From an uncultured Clostridia bacterium (lineage in GTDB: Bacteria > Bacillota > Clostridia > Christensenellales > Borkfalkiaceae), in the NCBI GenBank assembly GCA_934271265.1, contig CAKQRE010000001.1:1-64000 (forward strand): a stretch of 64,000 bases of DNA. Direction: 5' to 3'. The notes beneath the pieces are model-generated. The model did not search any database, was not told the origin of the DNA, and saw only the letters and a program-made list of their open reading frames with translations. The position numbers and the translations under genes were made by a program. Numbering within the stretch: position 1 is the first letter of the stretch; every line of letters starts with the position of its first letter. This document shows, in pieces, positions 16,201-23,305 of this stretch.

Positions 16201-17666
16201 GACGATCTGCCGATGCCGGGGATCGTGACGTATTCGAATTCGTAACTGTCGGGATCGCCGACCATTTTAAGAACTTCGTTCACGAAATTCTTTTTCTTCG
16301 CCGAAGAGTTCGTCGCTTCGTTGAAGTAGATAATGTCTTTTCCGTAAAGGAGATACGGGGTCTTCACGCCGTCGACCGAAGCGACGGAGAGCGCCGATTC
16401 GTAGGTGGACGGAGAACCGACCGTACCGGAATCGGGGTTGGAAGTAAGCCCGTTGTTACCGTTTTTCGTGGATCCCATCGTGGCGTTGTAGCTGTTGGAC
16501 GCCGCCGTGATAAGGGAGATGCCCGCCTCGCGGACGCTCTCGTAGATCTTTTCCACGTTTTCTTTGTCTTCTTCTCTCGTGAACCCGCAGGAAGTACCGA
16601 GGGACATGTTGATCACGTCTACCCCGAGAACGACGCAGTCTTCCACGGCTGCCAGGATCCACGACGTTTTCGCGCCGTCCTGACTGTCGGAGAAAACCTT
16701 CATGATGGCGAGCTGCGCATTGGGAGCAACGCCCGTGATCGTATCGTCTTTTCCGGCGATGATGCCCGCTACGTGCGTGCCGTGTTCGGAGTTGATGGGA
16801 AGAACGTCCGGATCCTTATCGGCATAATCGTAAGCATAAGGCACTTTTTCGTTCAGATAAACGTCCTCTCCGGTAAGACCGGAAGAAAACCCGGAAGCCG
16901 TCGTTTTACCGACTTTTTCCGAAACGGAAGAAAGGGTGAAACGCTTGTTGTCCGAAGTGAAATTATCCACGCTGAACGCGGTGTGCGTATAGTCGAGACC
17001 GGTATCGAGCACCGCCACGACGACTCCGTCGCCCTGATATTCGAGAGCGGAACTGTCGAAAATACCCGTGTCGTACACGTCGACGTCGTTCGTAACGACT
17101 TCGGTGACCGCTCTTTCGTACACGTCGCCGATCATGACGGAAGCGTCCCCTTCGAGAAGGCGACCCACTTTTTCGAAATCTCTCGCTTTCACGGTGATTT
17201 CGAAACCGCTCATGATCACGTTATAATTTTCTCCGAGCGCATAGGAAATGCCCGACTGTTTCAGTTTTCTGATCAGTTTCGTGCGTTCCGTCGCTTCCGC
17301 CGCCGCGACGGACTTCGCCTCTTTCGTCAAGGCATACTCGGATACGGAAAGGCTCTTATCGCTCTTTTCGTAAGCGTCCATCACGGAATCGGTGCTCATC
17401 GTTACGATAACGGAGATCTCCTGATTGTCCGAAACGGTGTCCGGAAGCTTATAGGTGACGTTTCCGTCGAAATAAGAACTGAGATCGTTGTCGATATCCG
17501 TGTCTACCTTCGTTATGGCGTCGATATCGTTCGCCTTCGCCGTCGTGTCGGTTTTTACGGTCGAGCGGTTATCGCTTGCCAAAAAGCTCACGCAAAGACA
17601 TACCGCCGTTAAAAGCGATAAAACCCTGACCGTTATTCTCCTGTTTTTCATTCTGACTTTCTTCAT
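10290..17666 (-). CDS. Giant cell-envelope subtilase fused to LRR_5 repeats
   Basis: 2458 aa. A signal peptide (1-32) and a propeptide-like region (about 60-185) precede an S8 domain with the triad Asp221 (VLDTG), His295 (HGTHVAG) and Ser621 (GTSMASP), plus oxyanion Asn391. A protease-associated domain is inserted at about 450-580, as in C5a-peptidase and lactocepin-type enzymes. Fn3-like beta domains follow, then two Big_2-like modules (around YEVEDESIASVVNG and FTVGNPSIATVTEDG), then a long LRR_5 array of BspA type (about 1400-2280). The C-terminus has a Ser/Glu-rich linker, a hydrophobic helix (PVSVLAIAGVAFVLS) and RKKNNV, so it is membrane-anchored; there is no LPXTG. All catalytic residues are present. 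It heads the operon that continues into oppABCDF, which fits degradation of outside protein and uptake of the peptides. The start has a weak GAGGA box; an alternative ATG lies five codons in. Confidence 0.93.
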   Translation of the reverse strand: MKKVRMKNRRITVRVLSLLTAVCLCVSFLASDNRSTVKTDTTAKANDIDAITKVDTDIDNDLSSYFDGNVTYKLPDTVSDNQEISVIVTMSTDSVMDAYEKSDKSLSVSEYALTKEAKSVAAAEATERTKLIRKLKQSGISYALGENYNVIMSGFEITVKARDFEKVGRLLEGDASVMIGDVYERAVTEVVTNDVDVYDTGIFDSSALEYQGDGVVVAVLDTGLDYTHTAFSVDNFTSDNKRFTLSSVSEKVGKTTASGFSSGLTGEDVYLNEKVPYAYDYADKDPDVLPINSEHGTHVAGIIAGKDDTITGVAPNAQLAIMKVFSDSQDGAKTSWILAAVEDCVVLGVDVINMSLGTSCGFTREEDKENVEKIYESVREAGISLITAASNSYNATMGSTKNGNNGLTSNPDSGTVGSPSTYESALSVASVDGVKTPYLLYGKDIIYFNEATNSSAKKKNFVNEVLKMVGDPDSYEFEYVTIPGIGRSSDYTHDTSYYAGKIVLVKRGTTTFEDKVRVALKEKGAAGVIIYNNVSGTISMSVGSDIGAACSISQDEGEKLAAQPSGKITISKSQLAGPFMSDFSSWGPTSDLRIKPEITAHGGEILSAVPGQAYDRLSGTSMASPNLAGATALIRQYVKADENAQRLGLSGLTKESTEYNVKVTALVNQLMMSTADIVYNKNGLPYAVRKQGAGLINILNSVTTASYLTTYDEDGNAMDKSKLELGDDKNREGIYTMTFDVNNVSDKQVSYKLSSVIQTEGVSETYTGHGDTVVTQEGYLLSGTTMSVKSVQNGSVSGDRISVAAYSSAKVTVEIVLSEEDKKYMDDSFEYGMYVEGFIRFKADGGTDVNMNLPLLAFYGDWTEAPIFDEEYYDTNADEINAGLDDNDKMMPDAYATRVIGGLYSDYITTLGAYGFKQNPSSTQIAAAKEKIAVSLINEGNSNSVSKIRSISAGLLRNVKQVDIEIRENSTGKVVYTKTSYNQRKSFSSGSTIYASSIDLDFSPLAYKLKNNTQYTVSVYTYIDYGKNEDQNNARNVFEFPMYVDFEAPVVTDVTYRTEYDRTTKKTKLFADLSIYDNHYTMAMQFGQILQGTSGFRMETFGKYITPVYSTFSADSKVTIELTDYIEQLKNSAGLQVDKNGNYSIERNNNSFIAVVYDYAMNSAVYQIRLPDEFTGLAFTEDTIRLSPNETKSVSDYLNIYPSDSWTETLNYEVEDESIASVVNGVVVAKQSGTTTITAIGRDANGNTVKAQATIKVLQKGEEGYNGGYSVPEVNKFTLTGYETIKAYYDVSSDEREIGVTGGEYDFGSSSSLSMFPSESVKVQYVLDSYFGNDRTSVKFTVGNPSIATVTEDGTIVAQAKGSTVVMANVYFDGRITLYSGQISITVKDPFTTNSIYLMNYRGLGGVVEIPADRGVTTIYAYAFSHYEYVEKDTSAGDVIDEEDPYYIKQSYLGEDTITKIVIPEGVTTINSYAFAGLTALKEVVLPSTLTRIGTYAFFGCTNLTSINLEHVKFINERAFAQCGLSYVNLASVNAIGNYSFAFNKLTTLTLPESSQSLGIGAFYKNEHLESVTFNAEKIKIGSMAFALCNKLKSIDINASVISSYAFRDCSALTSVSLGKDVSVIGEYAFAGTNVAKFNLAEGSAFTAENNGGYLVKDDELVLVAPAYASNTVRTSAKKIAAGACSGNLRVYFVVAENATTIGEYAFAGCENLRSFTGGNLKEIGDYAFHKTNLGATPDLSGVTSVGDYAFALTKIASATIADNATVGSYAFAYNVSLKEVTVGNNVTLGEAAFFCPINTDGLYENSKSFSNYQTYEYIVKDGDGKTVETNTYLKFDILSGTYSALEKVTIGNNVTIGASAFMGNAKLSSLTLGEGAAIGNYAFYNDVSLANADLSKVVSVGNYAFSGMMTPEYQRENNQYSYAANKIVSDGKVVLLGRKLSLFAPSIETVALDSANELGTAAFMGNEALKNVSFGSGITTVPDYAFAFCTALTATGLNAEMTAVGNYAYFGTKIETVDLANVKTIGEYAFATSYATSAQIADGATVSASAFENCYNLARVDGLDELAEIGAAAFRNTAISSVNLKNAVSVGDFAFENTKLTSVTFGENLKELGENPFAGTSIATYGRTKDLVFNGKPIGKTEENTYDIGENIRVIDGVLYQKIETGLQLVSYPALMSATTYTVEEGTVRISAKAFENVSVVNAVLPSTLKAIGDKAFFGCTDLKMVVFKGYDAPILEEEYDSSYSADSANAPYNKSYGGLGITDYFMWQTSGNITNYYYGANFVGYIGKLENKIVMVKPANGRNYDSFIFGQYFGTVVNGSNATMDATLAVIELISAIPADITLDDEATVVAARTAYDSLTSLDQKALVTNYSYLENAENTIEYLKKRNESTSESESNDSSSEESSSGGKTDSSAEESTGKKNGCKNAIDGMKGLIPVSVLAIAGVAFVLSRKKNNV

Positions 17667-17722
17667 GCAATCCTCGGTTAAAAGTGTGTATTGCGGGCAT
17701 ACCCGACAGAATATCTCTTTAT

Positions 17723-17751
17723 ATTCTACACTAAATTTAGGAAAATGTAAA
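17723..17751 (-). promoter_or_regulatory. Sigma-A promoter of the subtilase-opp operon
   Basis: On the minus strand TTTACA (17746-17751) and TAGAAT (17723-17728) are separated by exactly 17 bases, a near-consensus vegetative promoter, about 57 bases before the subtilase start. The palindromic operator at 17830-17848 lies 80 bases further upstream, so this promoter may be constitutive or activated, with a second promoter near the operator. Confidence 0.75.
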
Positions 17752-17829
17752 TAATTTGACCGCCCTGTATCTAATTATTTGGTGAAAATATCTCTTTCCG
17801 ACGGAAAATATGCGTGTGTTATTCATTAT

Positions 17830-17848
17830 ACTTATACCTGCTATAAGT
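17830..17848 (-). promoter_or_regulatory. Palindromic operator upstream of the subtilase-opp operon
   Basis: ACTTATACCTGCTATAAGT has 7-bp arms and a 5-base centre. Its core TTATA-N5-TATAA (17832-17846) recurs upstream of the other three surface transcription units. A minus-strand AATAAT lies 6 bp upstream (17853-17858), the same spacing as at the other sites, and a TATAAT (17825-17830) abuts its other side. The 389-base gap 17667-18055 otherwise holds the sigma-A promoter and a hairpin past the neighbouring gene. Confidence 0.7.
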
Positions 17849-18021
17849 AATAATTATTCATGCGCGCCCCGTTTTGCGTATAAATATTCCATACCGTTTC
17901 GGACGGGAAATTAAAAAAATCCGTAAAACGAAGAATTCCGATGCAACGCGAAGGAGGGGAAAATTATTTCCCCGCTCCCCCGTATCGCATCGGTTTCTCC
18001 CGATTTTAATTTGCGCCGATC

Positions 18022-18042
18022 CCGCCCGTATCATGCGGGCGG
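18022..18042 (-). terminator. Hairpin after the 1733-aa lipoprotein gene
   Basis: CCGCCCG (18022-18028) pairs with CGGGCGG (18036-18042) around a 7-base loop, 14 bases past the stop codon at 18056. There is no T-tract, only an AT-rich sequence (AAATTAAAATC) further on, so it is a weak or factor-assisted end of the MoxR-VWA operon. Confidence 0.45.
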
Positions 18043-18055
18043 AGATCTTCGATTT

Positions 18056-21000
18056 TTATTTTTCTTCGGTCTTTTCGACCTTCGTCACCGTGATCTTGCC
18101 GTTTTCGCCGATCGTCACGGTAAATTCGGTACCGTCGGACAAGGAAACCGTAAGAACGTTTCCTTCCTTCTTCGTTTCCGAAACCACGTAAAGCGTCGTT
18201 TTGCCGTTTTCCGTGTAAGCGAGGATGCCCGCTTCCGTTTCCCCTTCGTTCAGATCGATATAAGAGGAACCGTCTTCCGTGTAAAGGGTCTTCATCGCCG
18301 CTACGGTAACGGTCGCGGATTCGTACGGAGCGACGATCTTCGTCTCTTCGCCGACCGTGCCCGAACTCTTTTCGGTAAGAGTGACTTTGTAATAAGTCGT
18401 CTTCACGATCGTCTTTTCGTCTTCCGCATATTCTCTCGCTACGAGGTTCCATACGCCGTCTTTCGAATAACGGACGTTATAGGCAACGTCTTCGCCGTCC
18501 TTCTTGAGAGAAATATTGAAGATCGAGCCCGCAGGATAGTTTTGCGAGAGATTATCCGTGTGGATCATTCTCTCAACTTCGACTTCGTAGCCGCTTTCGG
18601 TCGTAAGGGTCTGGCAACGGGTCAGCGCGTAAACGGTATACCCGTACATGGATTTCAAATAAGAGTTCTGCCCGATCGCGAAGTACATACGGTAGGTGTA
18701 TTCGTCGTTCGCAAGTTTCTCTTCTCCTTCCGCAGGTTCGCCGTAAGGATTCACTTTGAACGTAGCGACGTAAAGTCCGGTCTTCTCATCTTGCCCGAAC
18801 GTGGCTTTGCTCATCGTGATCTGCTTTCCGTTCACGTCGATCAGACCGCTCTTCGAGCCGAAGGATCCGTTCATATAGGAAGTCGTCTCCTGACCTTCTT
18901 TGTCGTATTCGTATACGAGGGAGATCTCGCCGTACGTATTGGGATAGTTCGTCATGCCGGACAGAGCATAGGCGATGTAGTACATCGTGATGTAGGAATT
19001 GGCAGGAACGGAGATGATCCTCTTCATCGCGGTGACCTCGTAGAAGGAATCGGTATCTCCCTCGTCGTTTTCACCCGTGTAGGTCATATTCAGATCCAAA
19101 CGATAATATCCGAGCCTCAGAGCGATCTTAAGATAGGTCTCGTAAGATCCGTCATCCTTCTTTTCTTTCACGATCGTACCGCTAAGCGACTTGATCTCGC
19201 CGGCAACGTTCAACGCGATCTGGCAGGAGGAGCTGAACGTATCCGCGCCGGACGGAGTAAACGTAAGCGTTTCGAGCGTCGCGTAGATCTTGTTGCCCTC
19301 GGCGTCCTGACTCCAGACAAGTTTATAAGACGTGTCGTATTTTCCTTCGATCTCGTTACGATAGAACGTAAGGGCGATGCCGCTGTTTCTGTAATAAGTT
19401 TTACCGCCGAATTCCTTCACGTTGTCGAAGGCTCCGAACGTCTCTTTCACAAAGCCGTAATCGTTTACGGTAAGGTCGCCGATATCTTCTCCCTCCGCGG
19501 GCTGGTGATAGATCACGACGTCGTTACCTTCCGTCGTGTAATAATAACGGGTGGTTCCATTGAAGATCGCGAATCCGGAGCTCGAGAAAAGCAGGGATTC
19601 GAATCCGCTCGTGTAATATCCTCTTTCCTTGAACTTCTGCATCGTTGCCGTGCCTTTCTCTTTGTCGTACAGATAAATGCAGGCGTCCTCGCCTTCGGCG
19701 TCGGAATAGTAAAGAAGATTTTCGGTGATCAGTCTGTAAGTGCCCGTGTTCTTCACGCCGTCGGCACCGTATTTCACCGCGTTGCCGTGGTTATCGAGGA
19801 TCAGAACGGACCAGTCTTTCGGATTGACGTAAGTGGAAACCACTTCTTCGTGCAGGGCGACAAACGCACGATACGTCGTGCCGGAAATCGAGACGGCGCC
19901 GAGCATACCGGTCAGTTTGTAATCCTTATTGTCGATCGCATACGAAAGAGTTCCCGTTTCGCCGTCGATCGAATAAGTTCCTTCCGCAACGTCTACCGTT
20001 TTGTTTTCTCCGTCGACCTCTTTCACGGTGCGGACGATCAGAACGCCGTAACCGTCGAAATAGAAGTAATAGCCTTTGAAGTAACCGTTATCCAGATAGA
20101 GATAAGTGCCGTATTCGTCGCCGCGTTTCGTGAACGATTCGCCGGCGATATCGAAATAATAATATCTGTTGTTTGCCGTAAGACGAATCACGTTTTCGTC
20201 CGCAACGATATACGTTCCTTCCGCCGACGTGCCGTCCGACGCAACGTATTTCGCGGCAAATCCGAAACCGTCAATGGTCAGAATACCCGCATCCGCAATG
20301 TATTCGCCGAGATAGGTCCCGTCGTGTTTCGAGAAGAGATTTGCCGACGAAGTCTGAAGGCGGATGTATTCGAAGCTGTCTGCCTCTTTTTCCGCAACGA
20401 ACTTATAGATCGCAGAGCCGAAAGCGGTCTTCTTGCCCGTATCCTCGATCTTTCCGTTTACGGTAGTCGTCTGCTTCTTGTTATCCTGATCGACGGTCGT
20501 TACCGAGTAAGCGGCACCGCCCTTTCCGTCTGCGGTAAGGGTGATCGAACGATCGACCGAACCGTTGACGCTGTACGAATACATCGTGTAGGAAAGAGAC
20601 TGCATCGCCGTATACGTTTTCTGCTCTTCGTTCACTTCGAGATACAGCGTGCCGGTAGAACCGTTCACGTAAACGTTGATGGTCATCACGCCGTCTTTCA
20701 CGGAGTAGATGCCCGTGTAAGCGCTTCCTTCGCGCTCGTAGAACGCCATGCCTCCGACAAGGCGAAGAGTGCTCTTGCCCTCGGTGTCGGTGTATTCTTC
20801 TTCGTAACCGGTCGCGTTGCCTTCTCTGTCTTTCGATTCATACCAATAGTTTACGTTGTACGTGCTCGAATTCAAAGCGACCGTGCCGGCGCCGAACGTG
20901 ATCGCGCCGAGCGTTTTCATGTTGACGGGCAAAACCATATACAGGGTGTTTTCGCCCTCGCCCGCAACGTAGTGGCGATATCCCGCAACGACGCCCGCTT

Positions 21001-23257
21001 TCTGCGCGGCATCGTCGGCATAATAAGGTTCGACGGACACAATGTTATCCGTGTAGAAATTCTCGGGAGTGTAAACGTATTTGCCGTTCGTCAGAACGTA
21101 CGATCCGTCCGAAATTTTTTCGAATGTTTTCGAAACGGTATAGCCGTAAACGGACATTTTACCCTTTGCGGTATCGTCGATCGCGAACAACGGCGCGTAA
21201 TATACGCTTGCGGTGTTCATGAAGTAATATTCCGCATAGGTTTCCGCTCTTTCGACGAAACTGTATGTCGTGATCGTTTCCGTCTTTCCGTCTTCCTGCT
21301 CGATCTGCTCCGATTTACCGGTAACGAGGAAGATCCTGGTCACGCCGTTTCCCGTCACGCGGAAGAGCGTGCCGCCGAGCGCAGACGAAGAGGAGGTATA
21401 ATATCCCGTAAACGTCGTGGTGCCGTCCGTATACGTCGCATTGTGCGAGCCGTCGAGTTTCAGCGTAGCCGAACCCGCGGCAGCCTTATATTCCGTATCG
21501 TATGCGGAATTATAGATAATATATCCGTAAGACCCGGAAAGTTCGATTACCCGGAAGATTCCCGCCGTTGAACCCGAAGAGGTCAGCGTGAGGATCCCCG
21601 TCTCTTTATTGTAAAGGTAATTATAAGAGTTGTACGCCGACCCCGTGAAGAAAGAAGCGACGCCGAAACCGTTCAGTTTAATGGTATAAGCCTGCTGATA
21701 CCATGCGAGCGATCCTTCGTTGATAAACGCGCGATAAATGGTTCCGAGATTATATTCTTCTTCGTTACGTACGGCAAACACGTCCGTAGTCTGACCGTTC
21801 ACCCTGATCTGCGTGAGAAGAATATGAAGGGTCTGATCCTTGATCTCGCCCGAAGTGAACGTAGCGACGTAAAGACCGTCCTCGACCACGTAGGTACCGA
21901 CGGAATCGATGGTCGTTCCCTGCTCGCTCTTTACGGAATACGTGATCCCGTTATAGGCGTCGAGATAAATATGAACGTTTTCTTTCATTCCCGCGCCGAC
22001 TTCATACAGCGTATAAGAGGCACCGGCTCTCAGATCGTTCGCATAGGCAAACGTTCCGTCGCCAAACAGAACGCCCTGAAGGATAACGGAATCCGAGGGA
22101 TCGAAGAAGGTGAAGCTGTCGTTCGAAGCCTTATATTCTCCCTTGAAGAAAATACCGGCGCGGCAGATATAAACGACGTCCTTTTTCCCTACGGGAACGT
22201 ACAATACGTCGCTTCCGCCGAACATGTCGAGATTTCCCTTTACCCAGACGCCGTACAACACGAGGTCACGGTCGGGAGAAACCTTGGCGTTCGTCCCCTC
22301 CGTTTCGCCTTCCTTTTTGTTGAAAAGGAGATCCGTGACGGAATCCGCTTCGTATTCGACTTCGCCCAGAGCGGAAGTCGACCAGCCGGCAAGATAGTAG
22401 CCGTCTGCCTTATAATCATGAGGAACTTCTACGTTCGCGCCGTATTTCAGATGATAAACGAGGTTATCGGCAACCGAACCGTCCGGATAATTGGGGCGGA
22501 AAGTCACGCTGTAAGTTTCAACGTCGAAATAAAGTTTGAAAACGTTTTCCGCGGCGTTCTCCTTAATAACGGAGATACCGACGTAGCCCGTCGCTTTTTC
22601 GTTGAGTTTATAACCCTTCTGAACAAATTCGTCCGTCGGCTTCGTTCCGGCATAAGCATAACCCGTCACGGTCTGCTCTTCCTTTTCGTAAGCGGTACCT
22701 TCGGCGTTCTGCTTATAGATCTCAACCGTATATTTCGTTTTGTATTTCGCCGTAAGGGTAAGCGCGGATTCCGGCATCGCAAGAGAAGAAGAGATCTCCG
22801 ATCCGCCCTGCGTCCATGCGCCGAACTGCGCGTCCGTTTTCGTCGGCTGAAGGTCTTTCACGGCGTTATACACGTTCGCGCCGCTCTTTAAACGAACGGT
22901 GTTTCCGCCCGAAAGCGTTCCGCCGTTCAGATCAAGGGTCAAAAGATAAAGCTGCGCCCATTTCGCATAGACGGTCGTATCCGCCTCCGCCTTGAGCTTT
23001 TCGACTTTTTCGCCGCTGAAATCGGCGTTCAGATACCACCCTTCGAACTCTCCGTCCTCTTTGGTCGGAGCGGGAAGAGTATATTCGCTTCCTTTTTCGA
23101 CTTCCTCTTTTGCGATCTCGGCGCCGCCGTTCGTTTCGAAAGTGATCGAAACTTTTTCGGTTTTGTCTTTACCTTTGCAGCCTCCCGCGACGAGCGCGAG
23201 GGACAAAGCGATCGAAAGAGAGAAGACCAATAACAAGATTCTCTTCAGTTTGTTCAT
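18056..23257 (-). CDS. 1733-aa beta-rich repeat surface lipoprotein
   Basis: The signal peptide ends AGGC (Cys27), giving a lipid-anchored exported protein. Residues about 33-280 hold InlB/Listeria-Bacteroides-type repeats (ITFETNGGAEI, EFEGWYLNADFSG, TVYAKWAQL, LTLDLNGGTLSGG). The remaining 1400 residues are a long run of degenerate units rich in Tyr, Gly, Thr and Asp, with recurring phrases of the form FDGYG, GTYSIDGETGTLSY and LKLDGSHNATY, suggesting many short beta-meander modules. There are no LRR_5 units and no catalytic motif I can see. It ends in a basic/acidic tail without an anchor signal. The start has an AGGAGA box six bases upstream. It is the last gene of the MoxR-VWA transcript, 48 bases after the LRR_5 lipoprotein gene. 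No function can be assigned. Confidence 0.85.
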   Translation of the reverse strand: MNKLKRILLLVFSLSIALSLALVAGGCKGKDKTEKVSITFETNGGAEIAKEEVEKGSEYTLPAPTKEDGEFEGWYLNADFSGEKVEKLKAEADTTVYAKWAQLYLLTLDLNGGTLSGGNTVRLKSGANVYNAVKDLQPTKTDAQFGAWTQGGSEISSSLAMPESALTLTAKYKTKYTVEIYKQNAEGTAYEKEEQTVTGYAYAGTKPTDEFVQKGYKLNEKATGYVGISVIKENAAENVFKLYFDVETYSVTFRPNYPDGSVADNLVYHLKYGANVEVPHDYKADGYYLAGWSTSALGEVEYEADSVTDLLFNKKEGETEGTNAKVSPDRDLVLYGVWVKGNLDMFGGSDVLYVPVGKKDVVYICRAGIFFKGEYKASNDSFTFFDPSDSVILQGVLFGDGTFAYANDLRAGASYTLYEVGAGMKENVHIYLDAYNGITYSVKSEQGTTIDSVGTYVVEDGLYVATFTSGEIKDQTLHILLTQIRVNGQTTDVFAVRNEEEYNLGTIYRAFINEGSLAWYQQAYTIKLNGFGVASFFTGSAYNSYNYLYNKETGILTLTSSGSTAGIFRVIELSGSYGYIIYNSAYDTEYKAAAGSATLKLDGSHNATYTDGTTTFTGYYTSSSSALGGTLFRVTGNGVTRIFLVTGKSEQIEQEDGKTETITTYSFVERAETYAEYYFMNTASVYYAPLFAIDDTAKGKMSVYGYTVSKTFEKISDGSYVLTNGKYVYTPENFYTDNIVSVEPYYADDAAQKAGVVAGYRHYVAGEGENTLYMVLPVNMKTLGAITFGAGTVALNSSTYNVNYWYESKDREGNATGYEEEYTDTEGKSTLRLVGGMAFYEREGSAYTGIYSVKDGVMTINVYVNGSTGTLYLEVNEEQKTYTAMQSLSYTMYSYSVNGSVDRSITLTADGKGGAAYSVTTVDQDNKKQTTTVNGKIEDTGKKTAFGSAIYKFVAEKEADSFEYIRLQTSSANLFSKHDGTYLGEYIADAGILTIDGFGFAAKYVASDGTSAEGTYIVADENVIRLTANNRYYYFDIAGESFTKRGDEYGTYLYLDNGYFKGYYFYFDGYGVLIVRTVKEVDGENKTVDVAEGTYSIDGETGTLSYAIDNKDYKLTGMLGAVSISGTTYRAFVALHEEVVSTYVNPKDWSVLILDNHGNAVKYGADGVKNTGTYRLITENLLYYSDAEGEDACIYLYDKEKGTATMQKFKERGYYTSGFESLLFSSSGFAIFNGTTRYYYTTEGNDVVIYHQPAEGEDIGDLTVNDYGFVKETFGAFDNVKEFGGKTYYRNSGIALTFYRNEIEGKYDTSYKLVWSQDAEGNKIYATLETLTFTPSGADTFSSSCQIALNVAGEIKSLSGTIVKEKKDDGSYETYLKIALRLGYYRLDLNMTYTGENDEGDTDSFYEVTAMKRIISVPANSYITMYYIAYALSGMTNYPNTYGEISLVYEYDKEGQETTSYMNGSFGSKSGLIDVNGKQITMSKATFGQDEKTGLYVATFKVNPYGEPAEGEEKLANDEYTYRMYFAIGQNSYLKSMYGYTVYALTRCQTLTTESGYEVEVERMIHTDNLSQNYPAGSIFNISLKKDGEDVAYNVRYSKDGVWNLVAREYAEDEKTIVKTTYYKVTLTEKSSGTVGEETKIVAPYESATVTVAAMKTLYTEDGSSYIDLNEGETEAGILAYTENGKTTLYVVSETKKEGNVLTVSLSDGTEFTVTIGENGKITVTKVEKTEEK

Positions 23258-23305
23258 AAAAACTCTCCTGTTTGAAGATATAAAATATAACGCCGCAACT
23301 TCCGA

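Noticed and set aside
15360..17612. Open frame of 750 codons on the plus strand
   Set aside because: Antisense to the catalytic part of the subtilase gene, which has all conserved residues.
18011..21571. Open frame of 1186 codons on the plus strand
   Set aside because: Antisense to the 1733-aa lipoprotein gene, with the same Arg/Val/Phe-rich shadow composition.
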